Assembly: GCF_900106535.1 (NCBI RefSeq)
Contig: NZ_FNOH01000019.1
Span: 1 to 64,000, forward strand
Reading direction: 5' to 3'
Origin: Myxococcus xanthus
GTDB lineage: Bacteria > Myxococcota > Myxococcia > Myxococcales > Myxococcaceae
Length of the DNA: 64,000 bases
Position 1 is the first letter of the stretch. Each line of letters opens with the position of its first letter. The position numbers and the translations under genes are program-made. Below are positions 33,909 through 41,672 of this stretch, in pieces. The notes beneath the pieces were generated by a model. The model saw nothing but the letters and a program-made list of their open reading frames with translations. It searched no databases and was not told where the DNA came from.

Positions 33909-34888
33909 TGGGTGGCTTGGCGAACCACGCGGCGTTCCTTCATGCCCTGCACAACGCACCGCGGATGCTCACCGAGGGCTCCGTGGTCGAGCGCCTGCGC
34001 CGCCACCCCGCGGGCCTGCTGGACCCGCACGTGGCCAATGCGAGCCTCCTCCTTGAGCCGGAGGGACGCGAGGCGCTCGCAGCCATCTACCGAGACTACC
34101 GCGACATCGGCCTGCGTCATGGCCTGCCCACCCTCCTCCTCACGCCCACCTGGCGCGCGAACGCGGAACGACTCGCGCGCGCGGGCCTCGCTGGCCGGGA
34201 CGTCTTCACCGAGGCGGTGAGGCTGCTGGCGGGCCTACGCGATGAGCTCGGCGAGCGGGAGACGCGTGTCTTCGTCGGCGGGCTCGTCGGGTGCCGCGGG
34301 GATGCATACCAGCCCGCGGAAGCACTGCCCCGCCGGGAGGCGGCAGCCTTCCATGCGCCCCACGTGGAGGCGCTCTCGCGTGCTGGAGTGGACTTCCTCG
34401 TGGCGCAGGCGCTGCCGGCCCTCTCGGAGGCAGAGGGCCTCGCCCTGGCGATGGCGCGCACCGGGGCGCCGTTCCTGCTGAGCTTCGTCCTCCGCCCCAC
34501 CGGGACGCTGCTCGACGGGACCCCGCTGGCCGAGGCCGTCGCGCGCATCGACGCCCTGCCCGACGCGCGCCCAACCGCGTACATGGTGAATTGCGTCCAC
34601 CCCTCCGTCTTCCGCGAGGGCCTATCGCACCAACTGGCCGCCTCGCCCTCCCTCGGCGCGCGGGTGGTGGGCCTGCAGGCCAACACCTCTCGACTCTCGC
34701 CCGAGGAGCTCGACGGGCGCGCGGAGCTCGACTGCGCGCCCCCGGACGCTTTTGCGCGGGAGATGGCTCGTGTCCATGCGGAACTCGGCACACGCGTGCT
34801 CGGCGGGTGTTGTGGCACCGACGAACGGCACATCGCGGCGCTCGCTGGCATCCTGACAGAAGGCACGCCAGGCGCTCTGCCCCCATGA
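33908..34888 (+). CDS. Homocysteine S-methyltransferase family protein
   Basis: A 326-residue protein with the (beta/alpha)8 homocysteine methyltransferase layout. The three zinc/thiol-binding cysteines are present: Cys229 in MVNCVHP, and Cys301-Cys302 in GGCCGTDERHI. It transfers a methyl group from S-methylmethionine or similar donors to homocysteine; some myxobacterial relatives could use other thiols. The N-terminal motif is DPHVANASLLLEPEG rather than the usual GG(L/M)ETEL, so the start of the barrel is divergent. AAGGGGG precedes ATG 33908, and the start overlaps the stop of the alcohol dehydrogenase remnant. Confidence 0.85.
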   Translation: MGGLANHAAFLHALHNAPRMLTEGSVVERLRRHPAGLLDPHVANASLLLEPEGREALAAIYRDYRDIGLRHGLPTLLLTPTWRANAERLARAGLAGRDVFTEAVRLLAGLRDELGERETRVFVGGLVGCRGDAYQPAEALPRREAAAFHAPHVEALSRAGVDFLVAQALPALSEAEGLALAMARTGAPFLLSFVLRPTGTLLDGTPLAEAVARIDALPDARPTAYMVNCVHPSVFREGLSHQLAASPSLGARVVGLQANTSRLSPEELDGRAELDCAPPDAFAREMARVHAELGTRVLGGCCGTDERHIAALAGILTEGTPGALPP

Positions 34889-35012
34889 CGACAAGCTCGC
34901 TGTGAACTGCCTGGCCACGGGCCGCCCCTGGTGCCAGCGCCATGTGCCGCCCTGAGCTCGCCCCTCTGCTCCCCGCTCAGCTCCAGCCAACGCACGCAAG
35001 GTGAATCCGAGA

Positions 35013-35029
35013 AGGACTCGTCGAGTCCT
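35013..35029. other. Short perfect inverted repeat upstream of the GntR gene
   Basis: A 7-bp dyad (AGGACTC, 3-base spacer, GAGTCCT) about 125 bases after the methyltransferase stop and 85 bases before the GntR start. It could be a weak terminator or part of the control region of the foreign cassette. Confidence 0.35.
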
Positions 35030-35081
35030 GAATCAGGAAGCGACCATGCACATCAGGGCGTCTTCTCGCGTGAGAGGACAT

Positions 35082-35113
35082 TGACATCACGACATCATGA
35101 TGTCGTGATGTCA
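35082..35113. promoter_or_regulatory. Perfect 32-bp palindrome, probable GntR operator
   Basis: The 32 bases are an exact dyad with no spacer. Each 16-base arm is made of two near-identical 8-bp units (TGACATCA and CGACATCA on the left, their complements on the right), so the site has four half-sites. TTGACA at 35081-35086 could be a -35 element within it. The palindrome ends three bases before the start codon of the GntR gene at 35116. This fits an autoregulatory operator whose occupation would block transcription or initiation. There is no T tract, so it is not a terminator. Confidence 0.75.
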
Positions 35114-35115
35114 CG

Positions 35116-35859
35116 ATGGGTGCCACGCGTGAATCCAACCCCCTCTATGCGAAAGTCGAATTGACGCTTGCGTCTGAAATCGCAGCTGGGGTCCTCCCTC
35201 CTCGCAGCCAACTTCCCACGGAAGACCGCTTGATTGAGCGGTTCGGCGTGAGCCGAACGACAGTCCGAAAAGCGATCGAGAACCTCGTGGCTCGTGGCTT
35301 GGTAGAGATCCGGCGCGGCGTAGGTACCTTCGTCGCGCAGCCCAAGATCATCCAAGAACTGACCGAGCTGACTGGCTTCGTCGAGGACATGCAGGCACTC
35401 GGCCGCACCCCGACCGCTCGGCTCCTGGATAGTCAGATCGTCCCAGCTGATGCTGACGTTGCCCGGCAACTCGCCGTGTCGCCCGGCAGCCTCGTCATGC
35501 GTATCCAACGCGTGCGGCTCGCCGACGGCTTGGCCATGTCCTTCGATGAAACCTACCTGCCGCGCGAGCTAGGGGAGAAGATCGTCACCCACGATCTAGA
35601 AACCGAGCCAATCTTCGCGCTGCTCGAAGAACGATACCACCTGCCACTGATTGAGGCCGAATACCGGCTGGAAGCCATCACAGCCACACCGACCGTTGCA
35701 CAGGCCCTCGCCGTGGAGCCCGGCAACCCGGTCTTCCTGATCGAGCGCACGTCATATACCGAAGGGTCTCGCCCCATCGACTACGAAAGGCTCCACTATC
35801 GCGGCGACCTCATCAGGTTCATCACTCGCTTGTCCCGGCGTCCACGCGCGCGGTCATGA
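35116..35859 (+). CDS. GntR-family (HutC/UTRA-type) transcription regulator
   Basis: A 247-residue regulator. The winged-helix domain has PLYAKVELTLASEIAAG, QLPTEDRLIERFGVSRTTVRKAIENL and GVGTFVAQP (residues about 8-75); the UTRA ligand domain follows (about 95-240: RVRLADGLAMSFDETYLP, ALLEERYHL, VFLIERTSYTEGSRPIDYERLHYRGD). Most UTRA effectors are small sugars or acids. A perfect palindrome lies just upstream. The gene is followed 15 bases later by a TauE/SafE gene. Third positions are clearly richer in A/T than in native genes (GAT, GCT, GTT, CAA), which suggests horizontal transfer from another proteobacterium. No usual ribosome binding site lies before ATG 35116, so the message may be leaderless. 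Confidence 0.9.
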   Translation: MGATRESNPLYAKVELTLASEIAAGVLPPRSQLPTEDRLIERFGVSRTTVRKAIENLVARGLVEIRRGVGTFVAQPKIIQELTELTGFVEDMQALGRTPTARLLDSQIVPADADVARQLAVSPGSLVMRIQRVRLADGLAMSFDETYLPRELGEKIVTHDLETEPIFALLEERYHLPLIEAEYRLEAITATPTVAQALAVEPGNPVFLIERTSYTEGSRPIDYERLHYRGDLIRFITRLSRRPRARS

Positions 35860-35874
35860 GCCGGAGACACGTCA

Positions 35875-36741
35875 ATGAACCCCACGATGGTCTTCTGGCT
35901 GTTCGCGGCCGCCTTTGGCGCGAGTGCCCTCGGCGGTGTGCTTGGCATGGCCAGCGGCATCTTCATCGTGCCTATCCTCACGCTGTTCTTCAGCATCGAC
36001 ATTCACGTGGCGATCGGCGCGAGCATCATCTCGGTGATTGCCTGTTCGTGCGGCAGCGCTGCGCCGCTCCTGAAGAAGCGCCTGACCAATATTCGGCTTG
36101 CGATCGTCCTTGAGACAGCCACCACACTCGGCGCGCTGACAGGCGTGTTCCTGATCGGCATCGTCTCGAATTCGTTTCTGTATGGCCTGTTTTCTTTTAT
36201 TTTGGCGCTATCCGCAAAGCAGATGCTAGCGCGGCGGCGCGAAGTGGAAGTGGTCGCTACCAGCGGGCCAAACGTGAAGAGTCTGGCCACGGTGCTACGC
36301 CTGCATTCGAGCTTTCCCGACCATGCATCGGGCCGCGACGTGCCTTATCAGGTTGGTCACGTGCCAATCAGCCTGGCTCTGATGTACGGGGCTGGCGTGA
36401 TCTCGGCGCTGCTCGGTATCGGCTCCGGCGTGCTCAAAATCCCTGCCATGGATACCGCCTTGCGGCTGCCCATCAAGGTCTCGTCTGCCACATCGAACTT
36501 CATGATCGGCGTGACGGCCGCAGCGAGCGCTGGCGCCTACTTCGTGCGAGGCGATATCGACATCGGCATTGCGGGGCCTGTCGCACTTGGCTCAGTCGTC
36601 GGGGCGCTCGTCGGGGCGCGTTTGCTGATGAGGCTGCCCGCTGAGAAAATTCGCATCTCCTTCGTGGTGATCCTCACCCTGCTTGCGGTTCAAATGCTCC
36701 TGAGCGCCCTGGGTGTTCAGTTCCTCGGAGGGTCGGCATGA
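35875..36741 (+). CDS. Sulfite exporter TauE/SafE family protein
   Basis: A 288-residue membrane protein with eight to nine predicted spans arranged as two similar halves: GVLGMASGIFIVPILTLFF in the first and ISALLGIGSGVLKIPAMDTAL in the second, the conserved G-x-G-G-(x)-hallmarks of the TauE/SafE family (here GMASG and GIGSG). Members move sulfite, sulfoacetate or other small organic acids. It sits between the GntR regulator and a DUF1634 gene whose ATG overlaps its stop (ATGA). A ribosome binding site (GGAGA) is eight bases before ATG 35875. The same foreign codon bias is seen as in the regulator. Confidence 0.9.
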   Translation: MNPTMVFWLFAAAFGASALGGVLGMASGIFIVPILTLFFSIDIHVAIGASIISVIACSCGSAAPLLKKRLTNIRLAIVLETATTLGALTGVFLIGIVSNSFLYGLFSFILALSAKQMLARRREVEVVATSGPNVKSLATVLRLHSSFPDHASGRDVPYQVGHVPISLALMYGAGVISALLGIGSGVLKIPAMDTALRLPIKVSSATSNFMIGVTAAASAGAYFVRGDIDIGIAGPVALGSVVGALVGARLLMRLPAEKIRISFVVILTLLAVQMLLSALGVQFLGGSA

Positions 36742-37055
36742 AGTCTACGACCAATCGCCTTGATCGAAGCGAGCAGCGCATCGCCGGACTGCTTTGGAAC
36801 GGCACTTGGCTTGCTTCAGCGCTCGTCGCCGCCGGGATGGCCTTGGGCGCGACACATGACTTCTGGAGTGTTCTCGCCCCCAGCCTCAGCGGCTACGACG
36901 TGATGAAAACCGGTGTGGCCTTGTTCATCATCTTGCCCATCGCGCGTGTGGCGCTGATGCTGGTCATGTCCCTGCGCGAGCGCGACTACATCTATACCGC
37001 GATTTCGGTGTTCGTCCTGGCTGTCATCGCGGCCGGGGTCATGGTCGAGCTGTGA
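36738..37055 (+). CDS. DUF1634 domain membrane protein
   Basis: A 105-residue protein with three predicted spans (WLASALVAAGMALGA; GVALFIILPIARVALMLVM; YTAISVFVLAVIAAGVMVEL), the layout of DUF1634. DUF1634 proteins are commonly encoded next to TauE/SafE genes and are believed to be transporter partners. Its start overlaps the exporter stop by four bases, and GGAGGG precedes it, so the pair is translationally coupled. It ends the foreign cassette. Confidence 0.85.
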   Translation: MKSTTNRLDRSEQRIAGLLWNGTWLASALVAAGMALGATHDFWSVLAPSLSGYDVMKTGVALFIILPIARVALMLVMSLRERDYIYTAISVFVLAVIAAGVMVEL

Positions 37056-37148
37056 GCCTGTGACATGCTCCCGAAAAATGGACCGGGTTGAGAGTGGGCC
37101 CTCCACTGGGGGAACGTACGGGACGCCAGCAGGAAGCGAGAAGCCACC
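37056..37148. other. Right boundary of the GntR-TauE-DUF1634 cassette
   Basis: This 93-base gap between convergent genes includes an A-rich patch (CCGAAAAATGGACC) and GC-rich sequence that does not resemble either neighbour. It could be the end of an old insertion sequence or the transfer joint. No gene is present. Confidence 0.3.
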
Positions 37149-37724
37149 TTATCCAGTCTTGCGCGACAGGTAGTAGACGTTCGCGCCCGGGTCCGTGTGC
37201 GTCGCTTCCAGCGCGAGCCTGTGCGCGCGCAGCAGGTCGCGATACCCGTCGACGCTGTACGAGTGATAGCGGAACGGCACGCCATTCATCGGCTCGCCGT
37301 CGATGGAGCCGTGGGCGTCGCCCGAGGTGAAGAGGAACGCGGCGCCAGGTTTCAATGCCCTCGCGATATTGGCGATCGCCTGTTCCTGCTCTTCGTGGCG
37401 CAGGTGGAACAAGACCCCCCACGCGATCGCGGCATCGAACGTCCGCTCATGAAGCTCACACGACTGGATGGGCGCACAGCTCACCGGCACGTGGGGGAAG
37501 TTCACTTGAAATCGCGCCAGCAGCTCGCGGGAGCTATCCACGCCCATCACGTGGCAGCCGTGCTCCAGCAGCACCCGCGTCAGCGGCAGCCCAGTGCCGC
37601 AGCCAACGTCCAGCACCCAGGCACCGGCCGGAAGTGAGGCCGCGAGCGCTGTCACTTCCGGGACGCCCATGCGGCCTGCGCGTTGGGATGCATACCAGTC
37701 CGCGATCAAATCGTACTCGTGCAC
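37149..37724 (-). CDS. Class I SAM-dependent methyltransferase
   Basis: A 191-residue methyltransferase of the UbiE/COQ5-like fold. Motif I is VLDVGCGTGLPLTRVLLEHG, motif II GVDSSRELLARF, and FDAAIAWGVLFHLRHEEQ marks motif post II/III. The C-terminal end GANVYYLSRKTG is typical of small methyltransferases on unknown substrates. Start GTG 37724 has GAGG at seven bases. It is convergent with the DUF1634 gene and divergent from a lipoprotein gene. The substrate cannot be told. Confidence 0.9.
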   Translation of the reverse strand: MHEYDLIADWYASQRAGRMGVPEVTALAASLPAGAWVLDVGCGTGLPLTRVLLEHGCHVMGVDSSRELLARFQVNFPHVPVSCAPIQSCELHERTFDAAIAWGVLFHLRHEEQEQAIANIARALKPGAAFLFTSGDAHGSIDGEPMNGVPFRYHSYSVDGYRDLLRAHRLALEATHTDPGANVYYLSRKTG

Positions 37725-38084
37725 GCATCAACCTCGCCTTCGGCAACATGTTCTAGAGTGAACGTCCATCTCACCACGCCCTCCATCTGAGCACGTCGAT
37801 GGGCGCACGGCTCCCGCGTCGTCACAGTTGGGTCACACCCTCAGGACGAGACTCGCGAGCGGAGGTGACTCATGTCCCATTCGCTCTGAATGGTGGCTGC
37901 GAGGTCTCCTGGGAGTCTCGCCGGTGCCACTGTCCCCAGTGGGTTGCGAGCCCACGGCTCCGGCGACGCCCCCTCGAGGCCACGAGCCGATGACCGCGCG
38001 AGGCTTGACCGTGTCCGATTTTGCGGGGGCGACTCCAACGTCCTCCTCGTCCGACCCAGACCATCCCGATCCCGGAGCCGACAC
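37725..38084. other. Divergent intergenic stretch
   Basis: About 360 bases between the methyltransferase and lipoprotein starts. No open frame with protein character was found. It should contain both promoters; none was recognised with confidence. Confidence 0.35.
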
Positions 38085-39401
38085 ATGCACCGACTACTTC
38101 CGCTCATCGTGCTGTTCCTCATGGCCTGCGGCGACAAACCTGGCAAGCCGCCACCTGCCGAGCCAGGGCCATCGAACGCTCCCATCCAGGGCTCGCTGAC
38201 AGTCCACTCGCGACTCTGGGAGGACATCGGCGACCCGAGCCAGCTCATCGGCATCTATGTCCTGCTTGGGGATGGGAGCCGGTTCCGGCAGCCACTCGGC
38301 CAGGATGGTGTCGCGCGCTTCGTGGACCCCGACATCCAGGGTCCACAGGATGTCACCCTGCTGGCGGTTTCCACGGAGAAGACCTTCGCCGACACCTACC
38401 TCGCCCTGGAGCAACCAGAAGTCTGGCTCCAGCAATACACGAAAGAGGATACCGGAGGAGAGACGGGACAAGCCACCCTGAAGGGGCGCATCACCGGGAG
38501 GACCAGCGTCATCCAGGACGTCATCGTCGCGAGCGCCGACCAGCAGGGCCATGGCAACTCCACGAGGGCGGCAATAGACGGCTCGTTCGAAATTGATATT
38601 TCGGGGAGCGGAGTCATGCCTGTGCATCTCTTTGCCATGGAGTACGTGAATTCGACACGTCGCTTCGGACTCAAGAGCAACATCACGCTCCAGGCCGGGC
38701 AGACACTTGACGACGTGGAGATCGCCCTAGACCGCGCCGAGGACCAGTTTCAGCAGGTCAACGTGGAGAACATCGAACCCTACGGCACGGAGGCCCTCGT
38801 CACGATGGATTACAAACTCGGCACCATGTACCTCTTCAGGAGCATGGCGACCGGCGCTCCGCCGCTCCAGCTTCCCTCGATGTTGCTCACCCCGCCATTC
38901 GACCTCCTCCGGGTGGTCACGACGGTGATCGTGGGTTCCGATGGAGCGGCTGGAGTCACCTCCGCGAGCGCAACGGTCCTCACGGAGGGCGGCTCGTCCT
39001 CTGTCGTGACAATCCCCCCTCCCCTTCAACTCACCTCGATTCCACTCGGCACCATGGAGGCGCCGGCCGTCGCTCGGACCGAGGGCTTCACCTTGGCGTG
39101 GAGCGTGGTCCCCACCGCGCAGGTGGTGCATGCGTATCTCAACGCTCAAAGCAGTGACCACCAACTCGTCTGGAGATTGACGGCCCCTAGCAACAGGACA
39201 TCGTTCACGCCGTTCGAGCTACCCGCGGAGCTGTCGCCTGTAACCCGACTCCCTCCAGGGCTGGCATCCCTCTCGATGTCGGCCAAGAACAACGGTGCGG
39301 ACCGAGCCTACGCGGATCTCTTCAATCAGTACGAGTCCCCCATCCAACAGGGAGGGACGTGGTCCCTGTCTCGGCAAGGCTTTGTGAGACTCGTTGAGTG
39401 A
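38085..39401 (+). CDS. Lipoprotein of unknown function, beta-rich
   Basis: A 438-residue lipoprotein with lipobox LFLMAC (Cys15) and a Pro-rich linker. The body contains several short beta domains: LTVHSRLWEDIGDPSQLIGIY, ATLKGRITGRTSVIQDVIVA (carboxypeptidase-regulatory-like), and a repeated style of PPPLQLTSIPL and LPPGLASLSM. No enzyme motif is visible. GGAG lies eight bases before ATG 38085. The gene at 55293-56897 has a similar architecture (lipid anchor, linker, beta body, late LPPGTSFLHI segment), so the two may be distant paralogues. Confidence 0.65.
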   Translation: MHRLLPLIVLFLMACGDKPGKPPPAEPGPSNAPIQGSLTVHSRLWEDIGDPSQLIGIYVLLGDGSRFRQPLGQDGVARFVDPDIQGPQDVTLLAVSTEKTFADTYLALEQPEVWLQQYTKEDTGGETGQATLKGRITGRTSVIQDVIVASADQQGHGNSTRAAIDGSFEIDISGSGVMPVHLFAMEYVNSTRRFGLKSNITLQAGQTLDDVEIALDRAEDQFQQVNVENIEPYGTEALVTMDYKLGTMYLFRSMATGAPPLQLPSMLLTPPFDLLRVVTTVIVGSDGAAGVTSASATVLTEGGSSSVVTIPPPLQLTSIPLGTMEAPAVARTEGFTLAWSVVPTAQVVHAYLNAQSSDHQLVWRLTAPSNRTSFTPFELPAELSPVTRLPPGLASLSMSAKNNGADRAYADLFNQYESPIQQGGTWSLSRQGFVRLVE

Positions 39402-39548
39402 AGGAATGGCCGGAGTGGCGATTCCACCCCTGAATCCGGTTGCTCCGTCACGGCGCGCACGGGTCTAGCGAAGGCCCGTGCTGACGAAGCGGAGGCGGAA
39501 TCGCCCTCGAAGGCTCAGGGCGAACCATGAGTTGCGCTCTACCCGCTG

Positions 39549-40469
39549 TCATCGCTCCCGGCTGCTCAATGCCTGCAGATACTCAACCGTCGCCGTGACG
39601 CCACCGCAGACGATCACCGCGATGCGTGACGCGGCGGCAAGCACCGTCGATGCCGCGTCGAGCGCGGCCAGTGCGGCCCCGCACGCGGGCTCCACCAGAA
39701 TCCGGTGTTCGTCGAGAAACCGCAGTGAGGCGGCCACTGCTGCCGCATCGGACACAACGATGTTCTCGACCGTATGGCGTGTCGCCCACTCAACCGCCGC
39801 GTCGCAAGGCCGCTTCGCGCCGAGCGACGTGGCGACACTCGTAATCGCAGGCAATTCGACTGGCCGCCCCTGCGCAATCGAGCGCGCATAGCAGTCTGCG
39901 CCTTGGGTCTCGGCCGCGACAACCGGCACATCGCCCCAGCCGTTGCGAGCCAGCCCTTCGAGAACGCCGCACAGCAACCCGCCGCCGCCAACTGCCAGCA
40001 CGACTGCGTCGGGCTTCGGTCCGGCTGCCGCCATCTCGTCGATCATCGTTGAATGCCCCTGCCACAGCTCTGGCTCGTCGAATGGATGCACGAACGCGTC
40101 ATGAGGGCTGAGCACGGATTGCGCAAACATGTTCGCCTCTGCCCAAGACGCGCCGTGGACGATCAACTCCGCGCCTTCGAGGCGGATCAGGTCGCGTGCG
40201 CGCGCGGACGTGCTCTCCGGAACAACGACGAGTACCGGCACGCCGAGTTCGCGCCCCGCATAGGCGACCGCAATGCCCGCATTGCCACCCGACGACGACA
40301 CGAAGCGACGGCTGCCTGCCGCCCGCCGCGCGTCACATACCGCACCGACGCCGCGCAGCTTGAACGAGCCGGACGGCTGCATCGCCTCGAGCTTGAACAG
40401 GACGTCTTTGCCGAGCCGGCGGGATGCAACTTGCGAACGGATGTAGGGCGTCTGGATATGGAGTGGCAT
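39549..40469 (-). CDS. Serine/threonine dehydratase-like PLP enzyme
   Basis: A 306-residue fold-type II PLP enzyme. The PLP lysine is Lys37 in PSGSFKLRG; the phosphate-binding loop is AVGGGGLLCGV; SSSGGNAGIAVAYAG holds the substrate carboxylate site, and the C-terminal VEPACGAALA is as in serine dehydratases. The short length and PSGSFK context are those of eukaryote-like L-serine dehydratase (SDH) rather than biosynthetic IlvA, which has extra regulatory domains. Reaction: L-serine to pyruvate and ammonia, possibly also threonine. ATG 40469 is where the family consensus begins. It is divergent from a LysR gene that probably controls it. Codon use is less GC-biased at third positions than in the neighbours. 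Confidence 0.88.
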   Translation of the reverse strand: MPLHIQTPYIRSQVASRRLGKDVLFKLEAMQPSGSFKLRGVGAVCDARRAAGSRRFVSSSGGNAGIAVAYAGRELGVPVLVVVPESTSARARDLIRLEGAELIVHGASWAEANMFAQSVLSPHDAFVHPFDEPELWQGHSTMIDEMAAAGPKPDAVVLAVGGGGLLCGVLEGLARNGWGDVPVVAAETQGADCYARSIAQGRPVELPAITSVATSLGAKRPCDAAVEWATRHTVENIVVSDAAAVAASLRFLDEHRILVEPACGAALAALDAASTVLAAASRIAVIVCGGVTATVEYLQALSSRER

Positions 40470-40614
40470 ATGACGAAGTGCGACAAACGTCCGCAACATG
40501 CGGACAGTTGTCGTGACCCTGGACAACCTAAGCCGCGCTACTCATACTTTCTAATACTCTTCAGTGCAGCCCGTCATGCCTATTGAGTATATCGACGGAA
40601 CGGACAGGCATCTC
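40470..40614. promoter_or_regulatory. Divergent LysR control region of the serine dehydratase
   Basis: 145 bases between divergent starts, unusually A/T-rich around 40535-40575 (ATACTTTCTAATACT). This is the expected place for both promoters and LysR sites; the A/T-rich patch may be the -10 region or a LysR half-site. Confidence 0.45.
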
Positions 40615-41514
40615 ATGCGACAGGTCGAATTGCGCCATCTGCGCTACTTTGTGGCAGTCGCTGAGGCCGGCAGCATGATGGCCGGCGCCCGCGCACTCGG
40701 GATTGTGCAACCCGCGCTTTCCCGACAGATCCGCGAGCTTGAGGAAGCGGTCGGCACCCCGCTACTCATCCGCCGCTCGACGGGTATCGCACTCACAGCA
40801 GCCGGCGCGAGCTTCCTGCAGGACGCTACGCGCCTACTCGCCGAGCTGCAGGCCAGCCGCGAGCGCGCGCTGCGCAGCGCGGCCGGCCAACTCGGCGAGC
40901 TGCGTCTCGGCGTCCTACCGAATTACTTCCCGTTGCCGATGGTGTCGAACGTCCTCAAGGCCTTCCGGAGCGCCTGCCCGGACGTCATGCTGTCGATCAC
41001 GCCAATGCTATCAGCCGAGCAGGCGACTGCGATATCACGCGGCGATCTCGATGGCGGCATCATGGCGTGGCGACAGAGCGAGGCACCGCATCTGTCAGGC
41101 ATGCGGCTGCTACGCGACCGATTCGTGCTCGCGATGCTATCCACGCCGGGCCAGCGCTTCCGCGCGCCTCGTCAACTGGCCGAACTCGCAGGCGCGCCGT
41201 TCGTCTGGTTCGACCCACTCCGGTCCGCAGCGCATCACCGGTTCTTGCTCGAGCAGTGCCGGCGGGCCGGCTTCACGCCGCGCATCGCGCAGGTCGGCAG
41301 CGACATCCCGACGCTCATCGGACTCGTCGCAGCCGGAATGGGCTACGCGTTCGTGCCGGAGAGCATTTCACCGACGTGCCCACGCACGGTGCGGCTGGTC
41401 CCGATTGACGAGCTCGACGGCCGCTTCGACGTCGAATTCGTGTACGACGGCCAAGCGAACTCGCCGGTCGTGCAGCAATTCCTCGCGGCGCTGCGCACGA
41501 CCGCCAACACATGA
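40615..41514 (+). CDS. LysR-family transcription regulator
   Basis: A 299-residue LysR regulator. The HTH covers residues 1-65 (VELRHLRYFVAVAEAGSM, then LSRQIRELEEAVGTPLLIRR); the effector domain follows (LRLGVLPNYFPLPMV, DGGIMAWRQSEAP, RFVLAMLSTPG, and late GLVAAGMGYAFVPES). It is divergent from the serine dehydratase gene. The start is uncertain: ATG 40615 begins the family consensus, while ATG 40564 and 40576 are in frame upstream. Together with the dehydratase it has less biased codons than native genes, with a Burkholderia-like style. Confidence 0.9.
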   Translation: MRQVELRHLRYFVAVAEAGSMMAGARALGIVQPALSRQIRELEEAVGTPLLIRRSTGIALTAAGASFLQDATRLLAELQASRERALRSAAGQLGELRLGVLPNYFPLPMVSNVLKAFRSACPDVMLSITPMLSAEQATAISRGDLDGGIMAWRQSEAPHLSGMRLLRDRFVLAMLSTPGQRFRAPRQLAELAGAPFVWFDPLRSAAHHRFLLEQCRRAGFTPRIAQVGSDIPTLIGLVAAGMGYAFVPESISPTCPRTVRLVPIDELDGRFDVEFVYDGQANSPVVQQFLAALRTTANT

Positions 41515-41584
41515 GCGGGACCCCACCGGAGGTCGCAGCATCGACAAGCGCTGCATGTCACGTGGGACACAAGATGGTCAGCTC

Positions 41585-41624
41585 GGCACGTCCGCCGAGG
41601 CGACAGCATCCCTGACACAGGGGG
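41585..41624 (+). repeat. 40-bp dispersed repeat, copy 2
   Basis: This 40-mer matches 7362-7401 (reverse strand) at 37 of 40 positions. It lies in the 158-base gap between the LysR gene and the GH15 gene. It follows the foreign-looking dehydratase/LysR pair, so it may mark an insertion-sequence end. Confidence 0.6.
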
Positions 41625-41672
41625 CACGTGCCCTGGCCAGGTGGGGCTGGGGAGTGGTTGCACCTCGGGCGC

